Shown one piece after another: positions 15,153 through 24,082 of a stretch of DNA of 35,229 bases. The notes under the pieces were generated by a model that was given only the letters and a program-made list of their open reading frames with translations, was not told the DNA's origin and did not search any database. The translations under genes and the position numbers were made by a program. The DNA lies in the NCBI GenBank assembly GCA_944358165.1, contig CALVQS010000003.1, forward strand, positions 1 through 35,229. The letters are read 5' to 3'. How positions within the stretch are numbered: the first letter of the stretch is position 1; each line of letters starts with the position of its first letter. The stretch is from an uncultured Bacilli bacterium. Its GTDB lineage: Bacteria > Bacillota_I > Bacilli_A > RF39 > UBA660.

Positions 15153-15809
15153 ATGATTATTTGGTTATTTTTAATCGGTTTTGTTTTAGGACTGGGATAT
15201 GCTTTTATTGGAGAAAAACTTCCTTTGTTTGTACCAGAAGTAATTGAAAAAGAAAGCAATTCCTGGATATTAAATCTTTTTATTGGGGTTTTAAATGCCT
15301 TAGTTTTATTGGTTAGTTATTATACGTTTGGAATTAGTTATGAGTTTTTTGCTTCTTTAATTATAGCAGGACTGGTATTTATTATTTTTATTAGTGATTT
15401 TAAGTATATGATTATATTAGATAGTCCTTTAATTATTGGTGGGCTTTTTATCCTTATTTTTAGAGCTTATTTTTATGGATTTAAGAATATGGGACTTAGT
15501 GTTTTATCTGGAGTTGTTTTGTTTTTATTAATGCTTTTTATTGGGTTTATCGGCAAAAAAATATTTAAGAGAGAAGCACTGGGTGGAGGCGATGTTAAAC
15601 TTGCTGGTATTATGGGTATTATTTTAGGATTGAAGCTTGGACTTGTTGCTATTATTTTATCTAGTTTACTTGCTCTTCCTTATGCAGCGGGTGCTATGTT
15701 GCTTAATAAGGATAGTGAAGTTCCATTTGGACCATTTTTAATTGCTAGTATGGCTATTGTGTTTATTTTCTCAGAAAAGTTTTCTAATTTAATTGCTTTT
15801 TTGTTTTAA
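15153..15809 (+). CDS. Prepilin peptidase (type IV leader peptidase, A24 family)
   Basis: Polytopic aspartic protease that trims type IV pilin leaders. The two catalytic aspartates are Asp82 (FISDFKYMIILD) and Asp147 in LGGGDVKLAGIMG, the GxGD motif; EVPFGPFLI is the family's C-terminal signature. The N-terminal region keeps a trace of the family helix (GFVLGLGYAFIGEKLP) but lacks the two CxxC pairs of the methylase domain, so it may only cleave, not N-methylate. At 218 residues it is shorter than the full-length family (about 250-290). GGTGAT precedes ATG 15153, eight bases after the GspF-like stop, so the two form an operon. Confidence 0.88.
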   Translation: MIIWLFLIGFVLGLGYAFIGEKLPLFVPEVIEKESNSWILNLFIGVLNALVLLVSYYTFGISYEFFASLIIAGLVFIIFISDFKYMIILDSPLIIGGLFILIFRAYFYGFKNMGLSVLSGVVLFLLMLFIGFIGKKIFKREALGGGDVKLAGIMGIILGLKLGLVAIILSSLLALPYAAGAMLLNKDSEVPFGPFLIASMAIVFIFSEKFSNLIAFLF

Positions 15810-15821
15810 AAGGTTTATAAT
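15793..15821 (+). promoter_or_regulatory. Candidate promoter for the amidoligase-like gene
   Basis: TTGCTT at 15793-15798, a 17-base spacer, and TATAAT at 15816-15821, overlapping the end of the prepilin peptidase gene. The -10 is perfect and the -35 partial. Confidence 0.5.
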
Positions 15822-15847
15822 AGCCTCTAAATTGAAGGGGTTTTTGT

Positions 15848-16816
15848 ATGAAAGATTACTTAAGTTATACAGGAGATTTTAGTAAATTATCTAAGAAAGA
15901 TTTAGAGTATCTTTTTATTCTACTAAAAGATTATAAACTAAAATATCAGGAAAGTTTGGGTTTAGACGAAAATATTAGTTTTGGAGTGGAATTAGAGTTT
16001 GAAGATGTACTGCTTTATTATGTAAAAAAAGAATTTAGCAAATATCCTTCTTTTTCTTCTTGGATTGTTCATGATGATGAAAGTTGTTCTTATAATATTG
16101 ACGGTTTTTCTGTAGGTGGCGAAGTATCTTCACCTATTTTACATGACGCATCAATTGATTGGAAAATACTTTCCCATGTTTTATTAACACTTCAAAAATT
16201 GAAGGCACATCCTACTGATCAAACAAGTTTGCATGTTCATGTGGGAAGTCATATTTTTGGAGAAGATATTAAAAATGTAATTCGTTTTGTTAAGGTTTGG
16301 TGTATTTTTGAACATGTTATTTTTAAATTTGCTTATGGTAAGTCTAGTGAGGCAAGACCAAATATTTTGTATTTTGCGCATCCAATTAGTGATGCTTTAA
16401 AATTAAAGTGTAAGTTTATTCCTGGCTTTTTAGAAAATATGATTATTCCGAAAGAATTAGGCTTTGACAAGAAATGGGCAATTAATTTTAAAAATTATCA
16501 TTATTTATCAAGTGAAGAAGAAGTAAATAATACGATTGAGTTTCGAATTGCAAATGGCACATTAGATCGAACCATTATTCAAAATACCATTCATTTTTAT
16601 TTAAAATTAATGCTTTATGTGATGAGTGATGAATATGATGAGGAGCTTATTAATCGTTTGTTTTTACGATTAAAACCAAAGAGTTTTGAACAATTTGAAG
16701 GAATTTATATTAAAGATGCATTAAAACTTGTTGATTTAATTTTTGAGGAAAGTGTTGATAAAATTAATTTTTTAAAACAATATGTTAAAAAAGATGAAAA
16801 CGTTTTTATTAGGTAA
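15848..16816 (+). CDS. Amidoligase-family (COOH-NH2 ligase) protein
   Basis: Four blocks in order match the amidoligase_2 group, relatives of glutamine synthetase/GCS folds that form amide bonds with ATP: FGVELEFE (45-52; Mg-binding glutamates), GGEVSSPIL (90-98), SLHVHVG (127-133) and EFRIANGT (231-238). Family members often sit with ATP-grasp or gamma-glutamyl metabolism genes and are thought to make peptide-like metabolites or modify proteins; the substrate here is unknown. 322 residues is typical. ATG 15848 follows GAAGGGG. It has its own promoter, and an ATP-grasp enzyme lies 1.4 kb downstream beyond trigger factor. I am confident of the family, not of the role. Confidence 0.75.
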   Translation: MKDYLSYTGDFSKLSKKDLEYLFILLKDYKLKYQESLGLDENISFGVELEFEDVLLYYVKKEFSKYPSFSSWIVHDDESCSYNIDGFSVGGEVSSPILHDASIDWKILSHVLLTLQKLKAHPTDQTSLHVHVGSHIFGEDIKNVIRFVKVWCIFEHVIFKFAYGKSSEARPNILYFAHPISDALKLKCKFIPGFLENMIIPKELGFDKKWAINFKNYHYLSSEEEVNNTIEFRIANGTLDRTIIQNTIHFYLKLMLYVMSDEYDEELINRLFLRLKPKSFEQFEGIYIKDALKLVDLIFEESVDKINFLKQYVKKDENVFIR

Positions 16817-16824
16817 TGTTATGC

Positions 16825-16853
16825 TTGTAAAATAAAGGAAATTAAGGTATAAT
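16825..16853 (+). promoter_or_regulatory. Promoter of tig
   Basis: TTGTAA at 16825-16830, a 17-base spacer, and TATAAT at 16848-16853. The ribosome site AAAGG and ATG at 16880 follow. Confidence 0.75.
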
Positions 16854-16879
16854 ATTAGCAGTTTGAAAGGATGTAAGAA

Positions 16880-18127
16880 ATGAAAAACGTAAAAGAAATT
16901 ACAATTACTATTGGAGGTGAAGATTGGCAAAAGGCTCTTGATAAGTCTTTTAAGAAGAAAAATAAAGAAGTACAAATTGATGGATTCCGTAAAGGTACTG
17001 CTCCAAAAGAAGTTTATATTAAGAATTTTGGATTAGAATCTTTATTTATGGAAGCGGTTGATTTGGTTATGGATGAAGCTTATAGTAAAGCTTTAGAAGA
17101 AGCTAAAGATTTACCGGTTGTAGAGCCAAAGTTAGATATTAAAGAAATTAATGAAAATAAAGTTACTTTTGTATTTACTATTATTAGTAAACCAGAAGTT
17201 ACTTTGGGTGAATATAAGAAATTAGGCTTGAAGAAAGAAAAAGCAAAAGTTACTAAAGAAGAAATTGATGCCGAAGTAAAAAGAATTCGTGAAGAGTTTG
17301 CCGAAATTGTTCCTAAAGAAGATGGAGCTGTTGAAGTTGGAGATACAGCCGTTATTAATTTTGAAGGATTTGTTGATGGCAAGGCATTAGATGGTGGTAA
17401 AGGAGAAAATTACCCACTTGAAATTGGATCTCATACCTTTATTCCTGGATTTGAAGAGGGAGTTGTTGGTATGAAGCTTAATGAAGAAAAAGACTTAGAC
17501 TTAAAATTCCCAGATGATTATGTAGCAGATTTAAAGGGTAAAGAAGTTAAATTCCATGTTACGGTAAAAGAAATTAAACAAAGAATTATTCCTGAATTAA
17601 ATGAAGATTTCTATCAAGATTTAGGCTATGATAATATTAAGACCGAAGAAGAATTCTTAAGCGAAGTAGAAAAGGTATTGCTTGAACGTAAAAATGCCGA
17701 AATTGATGATGAATTCTTAGAAAAATGTTTGGATAAAGCTAGTAGTAATATGAAAGTAGAAATTAATCCAGAAATTATTGATGAAGAAGTACATAGAATG
17801 ATTCATCAATTTGAAGAACAACTTAAGATGCAAGGAATTAAGATGGAAGACTATATGGCTATTACTGGTGTTACTCATGAAAAATTACATGAACAAATGG
17901 AACCAGAAGCTACTAAGAGAATTAAATACCGTTATTTATTAGAAGCAATCGCTGATGAAGAAAAGATTGACTTTAGTGATGAAGAAGTAAAAGCTAGATC
18001 TAAAGAAATGGCTGAAAATTATGGAATTACAGAAGAAGAATTATTAAAGGCTTATGGATCTTTAGATATTGTTAAATATGATATGAAGATGCATAAAGCT
18101 ATGGAAATATTAAAAGAAAATAATTAA
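16880..18127 (+). CDS. tig: Trigger factor, ribosome-associated chaperone and prolyl isomerase
   Basis: Binds at the peptide exit tunnel and shields nascent chains. N-terminal ribosome-binding domain with the signature DGFRKGTAPKEVY (family GFRxGxxP), a central FKBP-type isomerase domain (VGDTAVINFEGFVDGKALDG, then FIPGFEEGVVGMKLNEEK), and a long helical C-terminal chaperone domain. 415 residues, near the usual 430. The start lies 10 bases after AAAGG, with a TTGTAA-17-TATAAT promoter and a terminator directly at the stop, so it is a single-gene transcript between the amidoligase-like and ATP-grasp genes. Confidence 0.97.
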   Translation: MKNVKEITITIGGEDWQKALDKSFKKKNKEVQIDGFRKGTAPKEVYIKNFGLESLFMEAVDLVMDEAYSKALEEAKDLPVVEPKLDIKEINENKVTFVFTIISKPEVTLGEYKKLGLKKEKAKVTKEEIDAEVKRIREEFAEIVPKEDGAVEVGDTAVINFEGFVDGKALDGGKGENYPLEIGSHTFIPGFEEGVVGMKLNEEKDLDLKFPDDYVADLKGKEVKFHVTVKEIKQRIIPELNEDFYQDLGYDNIKTEEEFLSEVEKVLLERKNAEIDDEFLEKCLDKASSNMKVEINPEIIDEEVHRMIHQFEEQLKMQGIKMEDYMAITGVTHEKLHEQMEPEATKRIKYRYLLEAIADEEKIDFSDEEVKARSKEMAENYGITEEELLKAYGSLDIVKYDMKMHKAMEILKENN

Positions 18128-18153
18128 GGAAGTTGAAATGACTTCTTTTTTTT
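18126..18153 (+). terminator. Terminator after tig
   Basis: AAGGAAGT (18126-18133) and ACTTCTTT (18141-18148) form an 8-bp stem with one G-T wobble and a 7-base loop, followed by T residues to 18153. Confidence 0.85.
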
Positions 18154-18182
18154 GTTAAAATTATACTGGAAAGAGTGATAAG

Positions 18183-19190
18183 ATGGCTAACTTTAAATAT
18201 TTAATAGGTAGAATTATGAAAATGGATTATAAGAATATGATTCATAAAATTAATAGTATTCATAAAAAGACTGGCAAAAGTCGTATTTCTATTTTTAATG
18301 ATATGAGGGAATGTGCGGTTAAATATGGTGCTGGATATTCTGATTATGATTTATTTGAAATGTATAATTTAACGGATGAAGAACGGGATACTTATATTAC
18401 TAGAGGTAGAAATAATGAATTAATTAAGAAATATAATAATCCAGAATATAATCATATATTTCGTAATAAAGTAGAGTTTAATACGAATTTTAAAGATTTT
18501 ATTAAGAGAGATTTTATTGATGTAAATCATTCTTCAAAAGAAGATGTAGTAAAGTTTATGAAGAAACATTCTATTTTTATGGCAAAACCTGTTAGTGGTA
18601 CTTGTGGTAAAGGAATTGAAAAGATCAATACTCATGATTATGATAGTTTAGATGAAGTCTATGATTATTTGACTAGTGAAGGTATGAATTATGAATTAGA
18701 AGAAGTGATTAAGCAAAGTGATGCTGTAAATAAAATTTATCCTGGTTCTATTAATACCGTTCGAATTGTTACCATTGTAGATGATGGTGTTCCATATGTT
18801 ATTTGTGCTTATTTTCGGATTGGCAATGGAAAATACGTTGATAACTTTAATAGTGGCGGAATGGTAGCTCCTGTAAATGAAGAAACTGGAGAAGTAATTG
18901 ATAAAGCGATTGATAAGAAAAAGAATCTTTATGAAAGGCATCCAGCGACCAATGAGATTATTAAAGGATTTCGTTTTCCTGATTGGGATAAAGCTATCTC
19001 GATGGTTAAAAAGGCTGCTTTAGTAGTACCGGAAATGCATTATATTGGCTGGGATGTATGTTTTTCTTCGAAAGGCCCTATTTTAGTAGAGGGAAATGAA
19101 TACCCTGGACATGACATTTATCAGCTTCCAGAACATACTCATAATAAGGTTGGAATATGGCCAAAGTTTACGAAAGCTTTTAAAAAATAA
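18183..19190 (+). CDS. ATP-grasp protein, sugar-transfer-associated (ATPgrasp_ST) type
   Basis: 335-residue protein. Residues about 125-330 show an ATP-grasp core: FMAKPVSGTCGKGIEKI (flexible Gly-rich loop), YELEEVIKQSDAVNKIYPGSINTVRIVTI (central strand with the E and NTVR signature of the ATPgrasp_ST group), YFRIGNGKYVDNFNSGGMVAPV, and GPILVEGNEYPGHD with the metal-binding Glu/Asn. Such proteins usually occur in cell-surface polysaccharide or lipid-carrier loci and presumably ligate a carboxylate to an amine or hydroxyl; the substrate is unknown. The N-terminal 100 residues are mainly helical and basic. The start ATG 18183 has GGAAAGAG upstream; a TATACT box lies just before it. It sits between tig and lon as its own unit. 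Confidence 0.8.
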   Translation: MANFKYLIGRIMKMDYKNMIHKINSIHKKTGKSRISIFNDMRECAVKYGAGYSDYDLFEMYNLTDEERDTYITRGRNNELIKKYNNPEYNHIFRNKVEFNTNFKDFIKRDFIDVNHSSKEDVVKFMKKHSIFMAKPVSGTCGKGIEKINTHDYDSLDEVYDYLTSEGMNYELEEVIKQSDAVNKIYPGSINTVRIVTIVDDGVPYVICAYFRIGNGKYVDNFNSGGMVAPVNEETGEVIDKAIDKKKNLYERHPATNEIIKGFRFPDWDKAISMVKKAALVVPEMHYIGWDVCFSSKGPILVEGNEYPGHDIYQLPEHTHNKVGIWPKFTKAFKK

Positions 19191-19228
19191 ATTTAGAAAT
19201 TTTTGGTAAATATTTTGTGCAAATTGGG

Positions 19229-19257
19229 TAGACAAAAAGGAAAATTCTATTTATAAT
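19229..19257 (+). promoter_or_regulatory. Promoter of lon
   Basis: TAGACA at 19229-19234, a 17-base spacer, and consensus TATAAT at 19252-19257. I see no CIRCE or CtsR-type operator in the 100 bases before lon, so classical heat-shock repressor control is not indicated. Confidence 0.75.
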
Positions 19258-19291
19258 AGTAAGAAAAGTTTTGATGGGAGTGATTAACTTT

Positions 19292-21592
19292 ATGGATACT
19301 CTTTTACCAGTAATGCTTCTTAAAGGTTTAATCTTACTTCCCAATCAAGAAGTTAAGATCGATTTAAATAATAGCTTGAGTAAAGAAATTGCTAAATTAG
19401 CTGTTAAAGATTATAATAGACAAGTGCTTGTAATCACTCCTCATAATCAAATTGAGGAATCACCAGAAGTAAATGATTTACCAGAAGTTGGTGTTATTGG
19501 TAAAATTAAAAGTCGAATTGAACTTCCGAGTGGAAATGTCAGGATTACTCTAAAAGGAATTACAAGAGTTAAGATCTTGTCTTTTCAAAATGATGCACAT
19601 AATGAGGATGTGTTGGAAGCTCTTATCACAAATATTTTACTTCCTAAATTTGATCCAGTTGAAGAAAAGGCTGTTATAAAGAAGTTAAATGAAATTACGA
19701 AAGAATATGTTGATTGTTCTAGTCATGTATCCAATAGTATTTTAAATAGTATTAAAGTAATTGATGATTTATCCTTGCTTACGGATACCATTTGTTCCTT
19801 TATTCCAATGGCTTTTCAAAAGAAACTTGCTTACGTTGAAGAAATTAATGCTATGTATCGGGCTCGTAATTTGTTAAAGGATATCAAGATAGAAATTGAA
19901 GTTTTAAAGTTAGATCAGAAAATAGAAAAAGAACTAGAAAATAGTTTGGAAGCTAGTCAAAAAGAATTTATTTTACGAGAAAAATTAAAGATATTAGAAC
20001 AAGAACTTGGCGATACTTCTGAAGATATAGTTCAAGAATATTTAGAACAACTAGAAAAATTACACTTGACAAAACCAGTTCATGATAAAATTTATCACGA
20101 AATTAAAAGATTAGAATATACCAATGATTTATCTCCAGAAAATGCAATGATTCGTAATTATTTGGAATGGATTTTAAATTTACCTTGGCATAAAGAAACC
20201 TTTGAAAATCATAATTTAGAAGATATTCGTAAAAAGTTAGATGAACATCATTATGGATTAGAAGAGATTAAGACAAGAATTTTAGAATATGTAGCTTTAA
20301 AAAATAATAATGAAGAACAGATTAGTCCAATTATTTGTTTAGTTGGCCCTCCTGGTGTTGGTAAAACGACGATTGCTAAAGAAATTGCTCATGCCTTAAA
20401 TCGAAAGTTTTATAAAATTAGTGTGGGAGGTTTAAATGATTCTTCCGAACTTATGGGACATAAAAGAACGTATATGGGTTCTAGTCCTGGTAAGATTATT
20501 CAAGGCTTAAAGAAATGTGGTAGCAAAAATCCCGTATTCTTAATTGATGAAGTAGATAAGCTTACGATTAATAGTAAAGATGATCCAACCGCGGTACTTT
20601 TAGATATTCTAGACCGTGAACAAAATTCTGAATTTATTGATAATTATATTGAAGAAGCTTTTGATTTATCTCATGTATTCTTTATTTTAACTGCCAATAA
20701 CGAAGAAAATATTCCTCTTGCTTTAAAAGATCGTTTGGAAATGATTTATTTATCAAGTTATACTAATTATGAAAAATTAGAGCTCGCTAAAAAATATTTG
20801 ATTCCTAGAATTTTAGAGGAAAACAAGATTAATAATAAAATTATTTCCATTAGTGATGATATGCTTTTGTATATGATTAGTGCTTATACTAGAGAAGCTG
20901 GAGTAAGAGATTTGTATCGTAATTTGGAAAAACTTATTCGAAAACTAGTTTTACTTGGAAAAATAAATGAAAGAACAAAAATTAGTAAAGTTCGTTTAAA
21001 AGAATATTTGGGTATTCCTAAATATGATTTGTTTGAAAATAAATGCCATGAGGAAATTGGTAAAGTAAATGGTTTGGGAGTTAGTCTTGGTGGTGGAAGT
21101 ATTATTCCAATTGAAGCTTGCGTTTTTGAGGGAAAAGGCGAATTTGTTATTACCGGTATGCTTGGTAAAGTAATGGAAGAATCTACTAAAGTTTCCTTAA
21201 GTTATATTAAAGCTCATCAAAAAACTTTTGGACTTCAAGATTTCTATTTTAATATTAAAGATCTACATTTGCATTTTTTAGAAGCAGCGATTAAGAAAGA
21301 TGGCCCTAGTGCTGGGGTTGCTATTACAACTAGTATTTTAAGCTTAATTTTAAATAAACAAGTTGCCAGCGATATTGCTTTTACTGGGGAAATTTCTTTA
21401 AATGGAGATATTCTTAAAGTAGGTGGCATTAAAGAGAAAATGATTGGTGCTTTTAATCACGGAATTAAGAAAGTGTATTTACCTTTAGCAAATGAACTTG
21501 ATTTAGAAGAAGTACCAAGTGATATTAAAGAGAATTTAGAAATTCATTTGATTCGAAATTATCAGGAAATATTTGAAGATTTATTTTTATAA
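19292..21592 (+). CDS. lon: ATP-dependent protease Lon (LonA type)
   Basis: Cytosolic AAA+ serine protease for misfolded and regulatory proteins. The N-terminal substrate domain starts LLPVMLLKGLILLPNQ, as in LonA (LPVLPLRxxVxxP). Walker A is GPPGVGKTT with Lys358, Walker B LIDEVDKL, and the arginine-finger region KDRLEMIYLSSY. The protease domain has the Ser673-Lys714 dyad (KKDGPSAGV; VGGIKEKMIGA). 766 residues, normal. The frame extends up to a TTG at 19271, but ATG 19292 gives the family N-terminus and has GGGAGTGAT upstream. Own promoter; followed by a large inverted repeat. Confidence 0.97.
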   Translation: MDTLLPVMLLKGLILLPNQEVKIDLNNSLSKEIAKLAVKDYNRQVLVITPHNQIEESPEVNDLPEVGVIGKIKSRIELPSGNVRITLKGITRVKILSFQNDAHNEDVLEALITNILLPKFDPVEEKAVIKKLNEITKEYVDCSSHVSNSILNSIKVIDDLSLLTDTICSFIPMAFQKKLAYVEEINAMYRARNLLKDIKIEIEVLKLDQKIEKELENSLEASQKEFILREKLKILEQELGDTSEDIVQEYLEQLEKLHLTKPVHDKIYHEIKRLEYTNDLSPENAMIRNYLEWILNLPWHKETFENHNLEDIRKKLDEHHYGLEEIKTRILEYVALKNNNEEQISPIICLVGPPGVGKTTIAKEIAHALNRKFYKISVGGLNDSSELMGHKRTYMGSSPGKIIQGLKKCGSKNPVFLIDEVDKLTINSKDDPTAVLLDILDREQNSEFIDNYIEEAFDLSHVFFILTANNEENIPLALKDRLEMIYLSSYTNYEKLELAKKYLIPRILEENKINNKIISISDDMLLYMISAYTREAGVRDLYRNLEKLIRKLVLLGKINERTKISKVRLKEYLGIPKYDLFENKCHEEIGKVNGLGVSLGGGSIIPIEACVFEGKGEFVITGMLGKVMEESTKVSLSYIKAHQKTFGLQDFYFNIKDLHLHFLEAAIKKDGPSAGVAITTSILSLILNKQVASDIAFTGEISLNGDILKVGGIKEKMIGAFNHGIKKVYLPLANELDLEEVPSDIKENLEIHLIRNYQEIFEDLFL

Positions 21593-21650
21593 AATTATAC
21601 TAAATTTGGCGAATTTATAGATTTTTTTCGGTAATTTTAGTATAATTTTT
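21591..21650. terminator. 14-bp inverted repeat between lon and murF (terminator, also carrying a -10 box)
   Basis: AAAATTATACTAAA (21591-21604) and TTTAGTATAATTTT (21636-21649) are perfectly complementary, with a 31-base loop, and T residues continue to 21651. The right arm contains TATAAT (21641-21646), which would serve as -10 for murF; the -35 (TAGATT, 21618-21623) is weak. Termination of lon and initiation of murF thus share the same bases. Confidence 0.6.
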
Positions 21651-21663
21651 TTAGGTGATTAAA

Positions 21664-23016
21664 TTGAAAATAAAAGATATTTTAGGAATTAGTAATGCTA
21701 AACTTATTATGGGCAGTGATGAGGCAGTTTTAAAAAGCTTTTCAAAAGATACCAGAACCATTCAAGAAGGTGATGTATACGTTGCTATAAAAGGAGAGAA
21801 TTTTGATGGCAATTTATTTTATAAAGATGCTTTCTTGAATGGTGCTAGTACTTGCGTTTTAGAGCATATTGATTTTCATGAAGATATAAGAAATGAATTT
21901 CCTGATAAAAATATTATTTTAGTAGATGATTCCATTGATTTTCTGATGAGGGCAGCAAGTAAGAAAAGAGAAAGTATTAAAGCACCTGTCATAGCAATTA
22001 CTGGTAGTGTTGGTAAAACAAGTACCAAAGCACTTGTTGCCGATACTTTAGAGACGAAATACTCTGTTTTAAAGTCTATTAAAAATGAAAATGCTAATAT
22101 AGGAATGTCTCTTCGAATTCTTAATTATCAGAATGAAGAAATGGTTGTTTTAGAAATGGGTATGAATCACGCTGGAGAAATTCGGGAACTTACGAAGATT
22201 GCTCGCCCTAATGTTGCTGTCGTTACCAATGTAGGTACCAGTCATATTGGTAATTTAGGTAGTAGAGAAAATATTTTGAAAGCAAAATTGGAAATTTTGG
22301 AAGGGTTAGATGGGCCAGTTATTATTAATAATGATAATGATTTGTTACATGATTGGGCACTTAAAAAAGAATATCCTAATATTATTACTTTTGGTATTCA
22401 TGAAAATAGTAATTATCAAGCAAAAAATGTATCTTTTAGCTTATCTGGAAGTACTTATGAATTAAATGATGAGACGATTTTTATACCAGTTATTGGAGAT
22501 GCTTTTATTTATAATTCTTTAGTAGCATTTATTATTGGAGATTTATATGGGGTAGAACATGATAAGATTAAAGATGTTTTAAATCATTTGAAAACAGAAC
22601 CTCATCGTATGGAATTTATTCCTGCATGCGATTACACTATTATTGATGATGCTTATAATGCTAGCTATGATTCGGTTTTCTATGCTCTTGATGTTTTAGG
22701 CCATTTAAAGGGAAGAAAGATTGCTCTTTTAGGGGATATTTTAGAATTAGGAAGTTTTGGTGAAGAAATTCATCGTAATATTGGAAAGCTAGTAGCAAAT
22801 AAAAACATTGATATTTTAATTACTGTGGGTACTCTTGCTAAGTTTATTAATCTTGAAGCAGAACAAAATGGATTTATGAAAGAACATAGTTTTCATTTTG
22901 ATACAAATGAAGATGCTATTCATTTTCTTAAAGAAAATATTCAAAAAGATGATCTTGTTTTAGTAAAGGCCAGTCATAGTATGAATTTTGAGGAGATTGT
23001 AAGTGCCCTTCGATAA
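21664..23016 (+). CDS. murF: UDP-N-acetylmuramoyl-tripeptide--D-alanyl-D-alanine ligase
   Basis: Adds D-Ala-D-Ala to the UDP-MurNAc tripeptide, the last cytoplasmic step of the peptidoglycan stem. Domain 1: DTRTIQEGDVYVAIKGENFDG. Central ATPase: ITGSVGKTSTK (P-loop), NENANIGMSLRIL, LEMGMNHAGEI and NVGTSHIGNLGSRENI. C-terminal domain: IDDAYNASYDSV and LLGDILELGSFGEEIH. 450 residues, standard. The start is read as TTG 21664, five bases after AGGTGA; the GTG at 21655 lies inside that site. Its presence shows the cell keeps a wall. mutY overlaps the last 14 bases. Confidence 0.95.
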   Translation: MKIKDILGISNAKLIMGSDEAVLKSFSKDTRTIQEGDVYVAIKGENFDGNLFYKDAFLNGASTCVLEHIDFHEDIRNEFPDKNIILVDDSIDFLMRAASKKRESIKAPVIAITGSVGKTSTKALVADTLETKYSVLKSIKNENANIGMSLRILNYQNEEMVVLEMGMNHAGEIRELTKIARPNVAVVTNVGTSHIGNLGSRENILKAKLEILEGLDGPVIINNDNDLLHDWALKKEYPNIITFGIHENSNYQAKNVSFSLSGSTYELNDETIFIPVIGDAFIYNSLVAFIIGDLYGVEHDKIKDVLNHLKTEPHRMEFIPACDYTIIDDAYNASYDSVFYALDVLGHLKGRKIALLGDILELGSFGEEIHRNIGKLVANKNIDILITVGTLAKFINLEAEQNGFMKEHSFHFDTNEDAIHFLKENIQKDDLVLVKASHSMNFEEIVSALR

Positions 23017-24055
23017 AAAGTTTTCTACTCTTTTACTTGATTGGTATCGTGAAAATAAAAGAATGCTTCCTTGGAGAATGGATCAAAATCCATATCATGT
23101 GTGGATTTCAGAAGTGATGCTTCAACAAACAAGAATTGAAGCGGTTATTCCTTATTATGAGAGATTTATGGTGCGATTGCCAGATATTTCTAGTTTAGCA
23201 GAAGTAGATGAAGATGAACTACTCAAATTATGGGAAGGGCTTGGCTATTATAACCGAGCTCGTAATTTAAAAAAAGCTGCACAGATAATTCAAACTACTT
23301 ATCACGGGGTATTTCCCTCTACTTATGAGGAAATTTTAAAATTACCAGGGATTGGCGAGTATACTGCTAGCGCGATTGCCTCAATTTGTTTTCAGGAAAA
23401 AGAACCAACTGTTGATGGGAATGTTTTAAGAGTTTATACCCGATTAAGGGAAGATGAACGAAATATAGATTTAGCTCTTACTAAAAAAGAGATACGCATT
23501 GAAATTAAACATCTTATGATGAATGATGCTGGAGATTTTAATGAAGCATTTATGGAACTTGGTGAAGTAATTTGTTTACCTAATGGGGATGCAAAATGTG
23601 AGATTTGTCCTTTTAGTTCTATTTGCAAGTCTTACTGGCATCATTCTTGGATGAATTATCCAAAAAGACTTGAGAAAAAAGCTAAAAAAGAACTTGATTA
23701 TACGGTTTTATTATTTTCTTTTGAAAAGAAATGGGCAATTCGAAAAAGGGAAGATGGTCTTCTTAAAAATATGTGGGAATTTCCTAATATTTTAGGCAAA
23801 ATGAATTTGCATCAAGTGAATGATTTTTTAAAGAATCATGATGTTGCATTTTTAAGTGTTTTGAAAAGTATTTCTTATAAGCATGTATTTTCTCATCAAA
23901 TATGGCATATGCAAGCTTATGAAGTTATTTTAAGTGAACCATTATCTGCTTTTTTGTGGGTGACAGTGGAGGAATTAGAAGCAAAATATGCAATTCCTGG
24001 TGCTTTTCAAAGCTTTTTGAAAGAACTTAGAAATGTCGAAAATATAAAGAAATAA
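23003..24055 (+). CDS. mutY: A/G-specific adenine DNA glycosylase
   Basis: Removes adenine mispaired with 8-oxoguanine. Catalytic Glu37 in WISEVMLQQTR, helix-hairpin-helix LPGIGEYTASAI (114-125), and catalytic Asp138 in TVDGNVLRV. An iron-sulfur cluster is held by Cys191, 199, 202 and 208 (spacing x7-x2-x5). The C-terminal NUDIX-like 8-oxoG recognition domain starts near residue 225 (DYTVLLFSFEKKWAIRKRE). GTG start at 23003 with AGGAG at 22991-22995 inside the murF end, so the genes are coupled. 350 residues, usual length. A terminator begins in its stop codon. Confidence 0.95.
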   Translation: MPFDKKFSTLLLDWYRENKRMLPWRMDQNPYHVWISEVMLQQTRIEAVIPYYERFMVRLPDISSLAEVDEDELLKLWEGLGYYNRARNLKKAAQIIQTTYHGVFPSTYEEILKLPGIGEYTASAIASICFQEKEPTVDGNVLRVYTRLREDERNIDLALTKKEIRIEIKHLMMNDAGDFNEAFMELGEVICLPNGDAKCEICPFSSICKSYWHHSWMNYPKRLEKKAKKELDYTVLLFSFEKKWAIRKREDGLLKNMWEFPNILGKMNLHQVNDFLKNHDVAFLSVLKSISYKHVFSHQIWHMQAYEVILSEPLSAFLWVTVEELEAKYAIPGAFQSFLKELRNVENIKK

Positions 24056-24081
24056 GCGTCGAATTTTGTCGAACGCTTTTT
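24054..24081 (+). terminator. Terminator after mutY
   Basis: AAGCG-TCGA (24054-24061) pairs with TCGAACGCTT (24069-24078) with one bulged base, followed by TTT. Confidence 0.75.
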
Positions 24082-24082
24082 C

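Noticed and set aside
17080..17382. 100-codon minus-strand frame
   Set aside because: Lies entirely inside tig, Ser/Pro/Leu-rich complement of a lysine/glutamate-rich gene, no ribosome site; a shadow of tig.
19191..19291. CIRCE or CtsR heat-shock operator before lon
   Set aside because: Neither the TTAGCACTC inverted repeat nor the GGTCAAA tandem repeat occurs; only a sigma-A promoter is seen.
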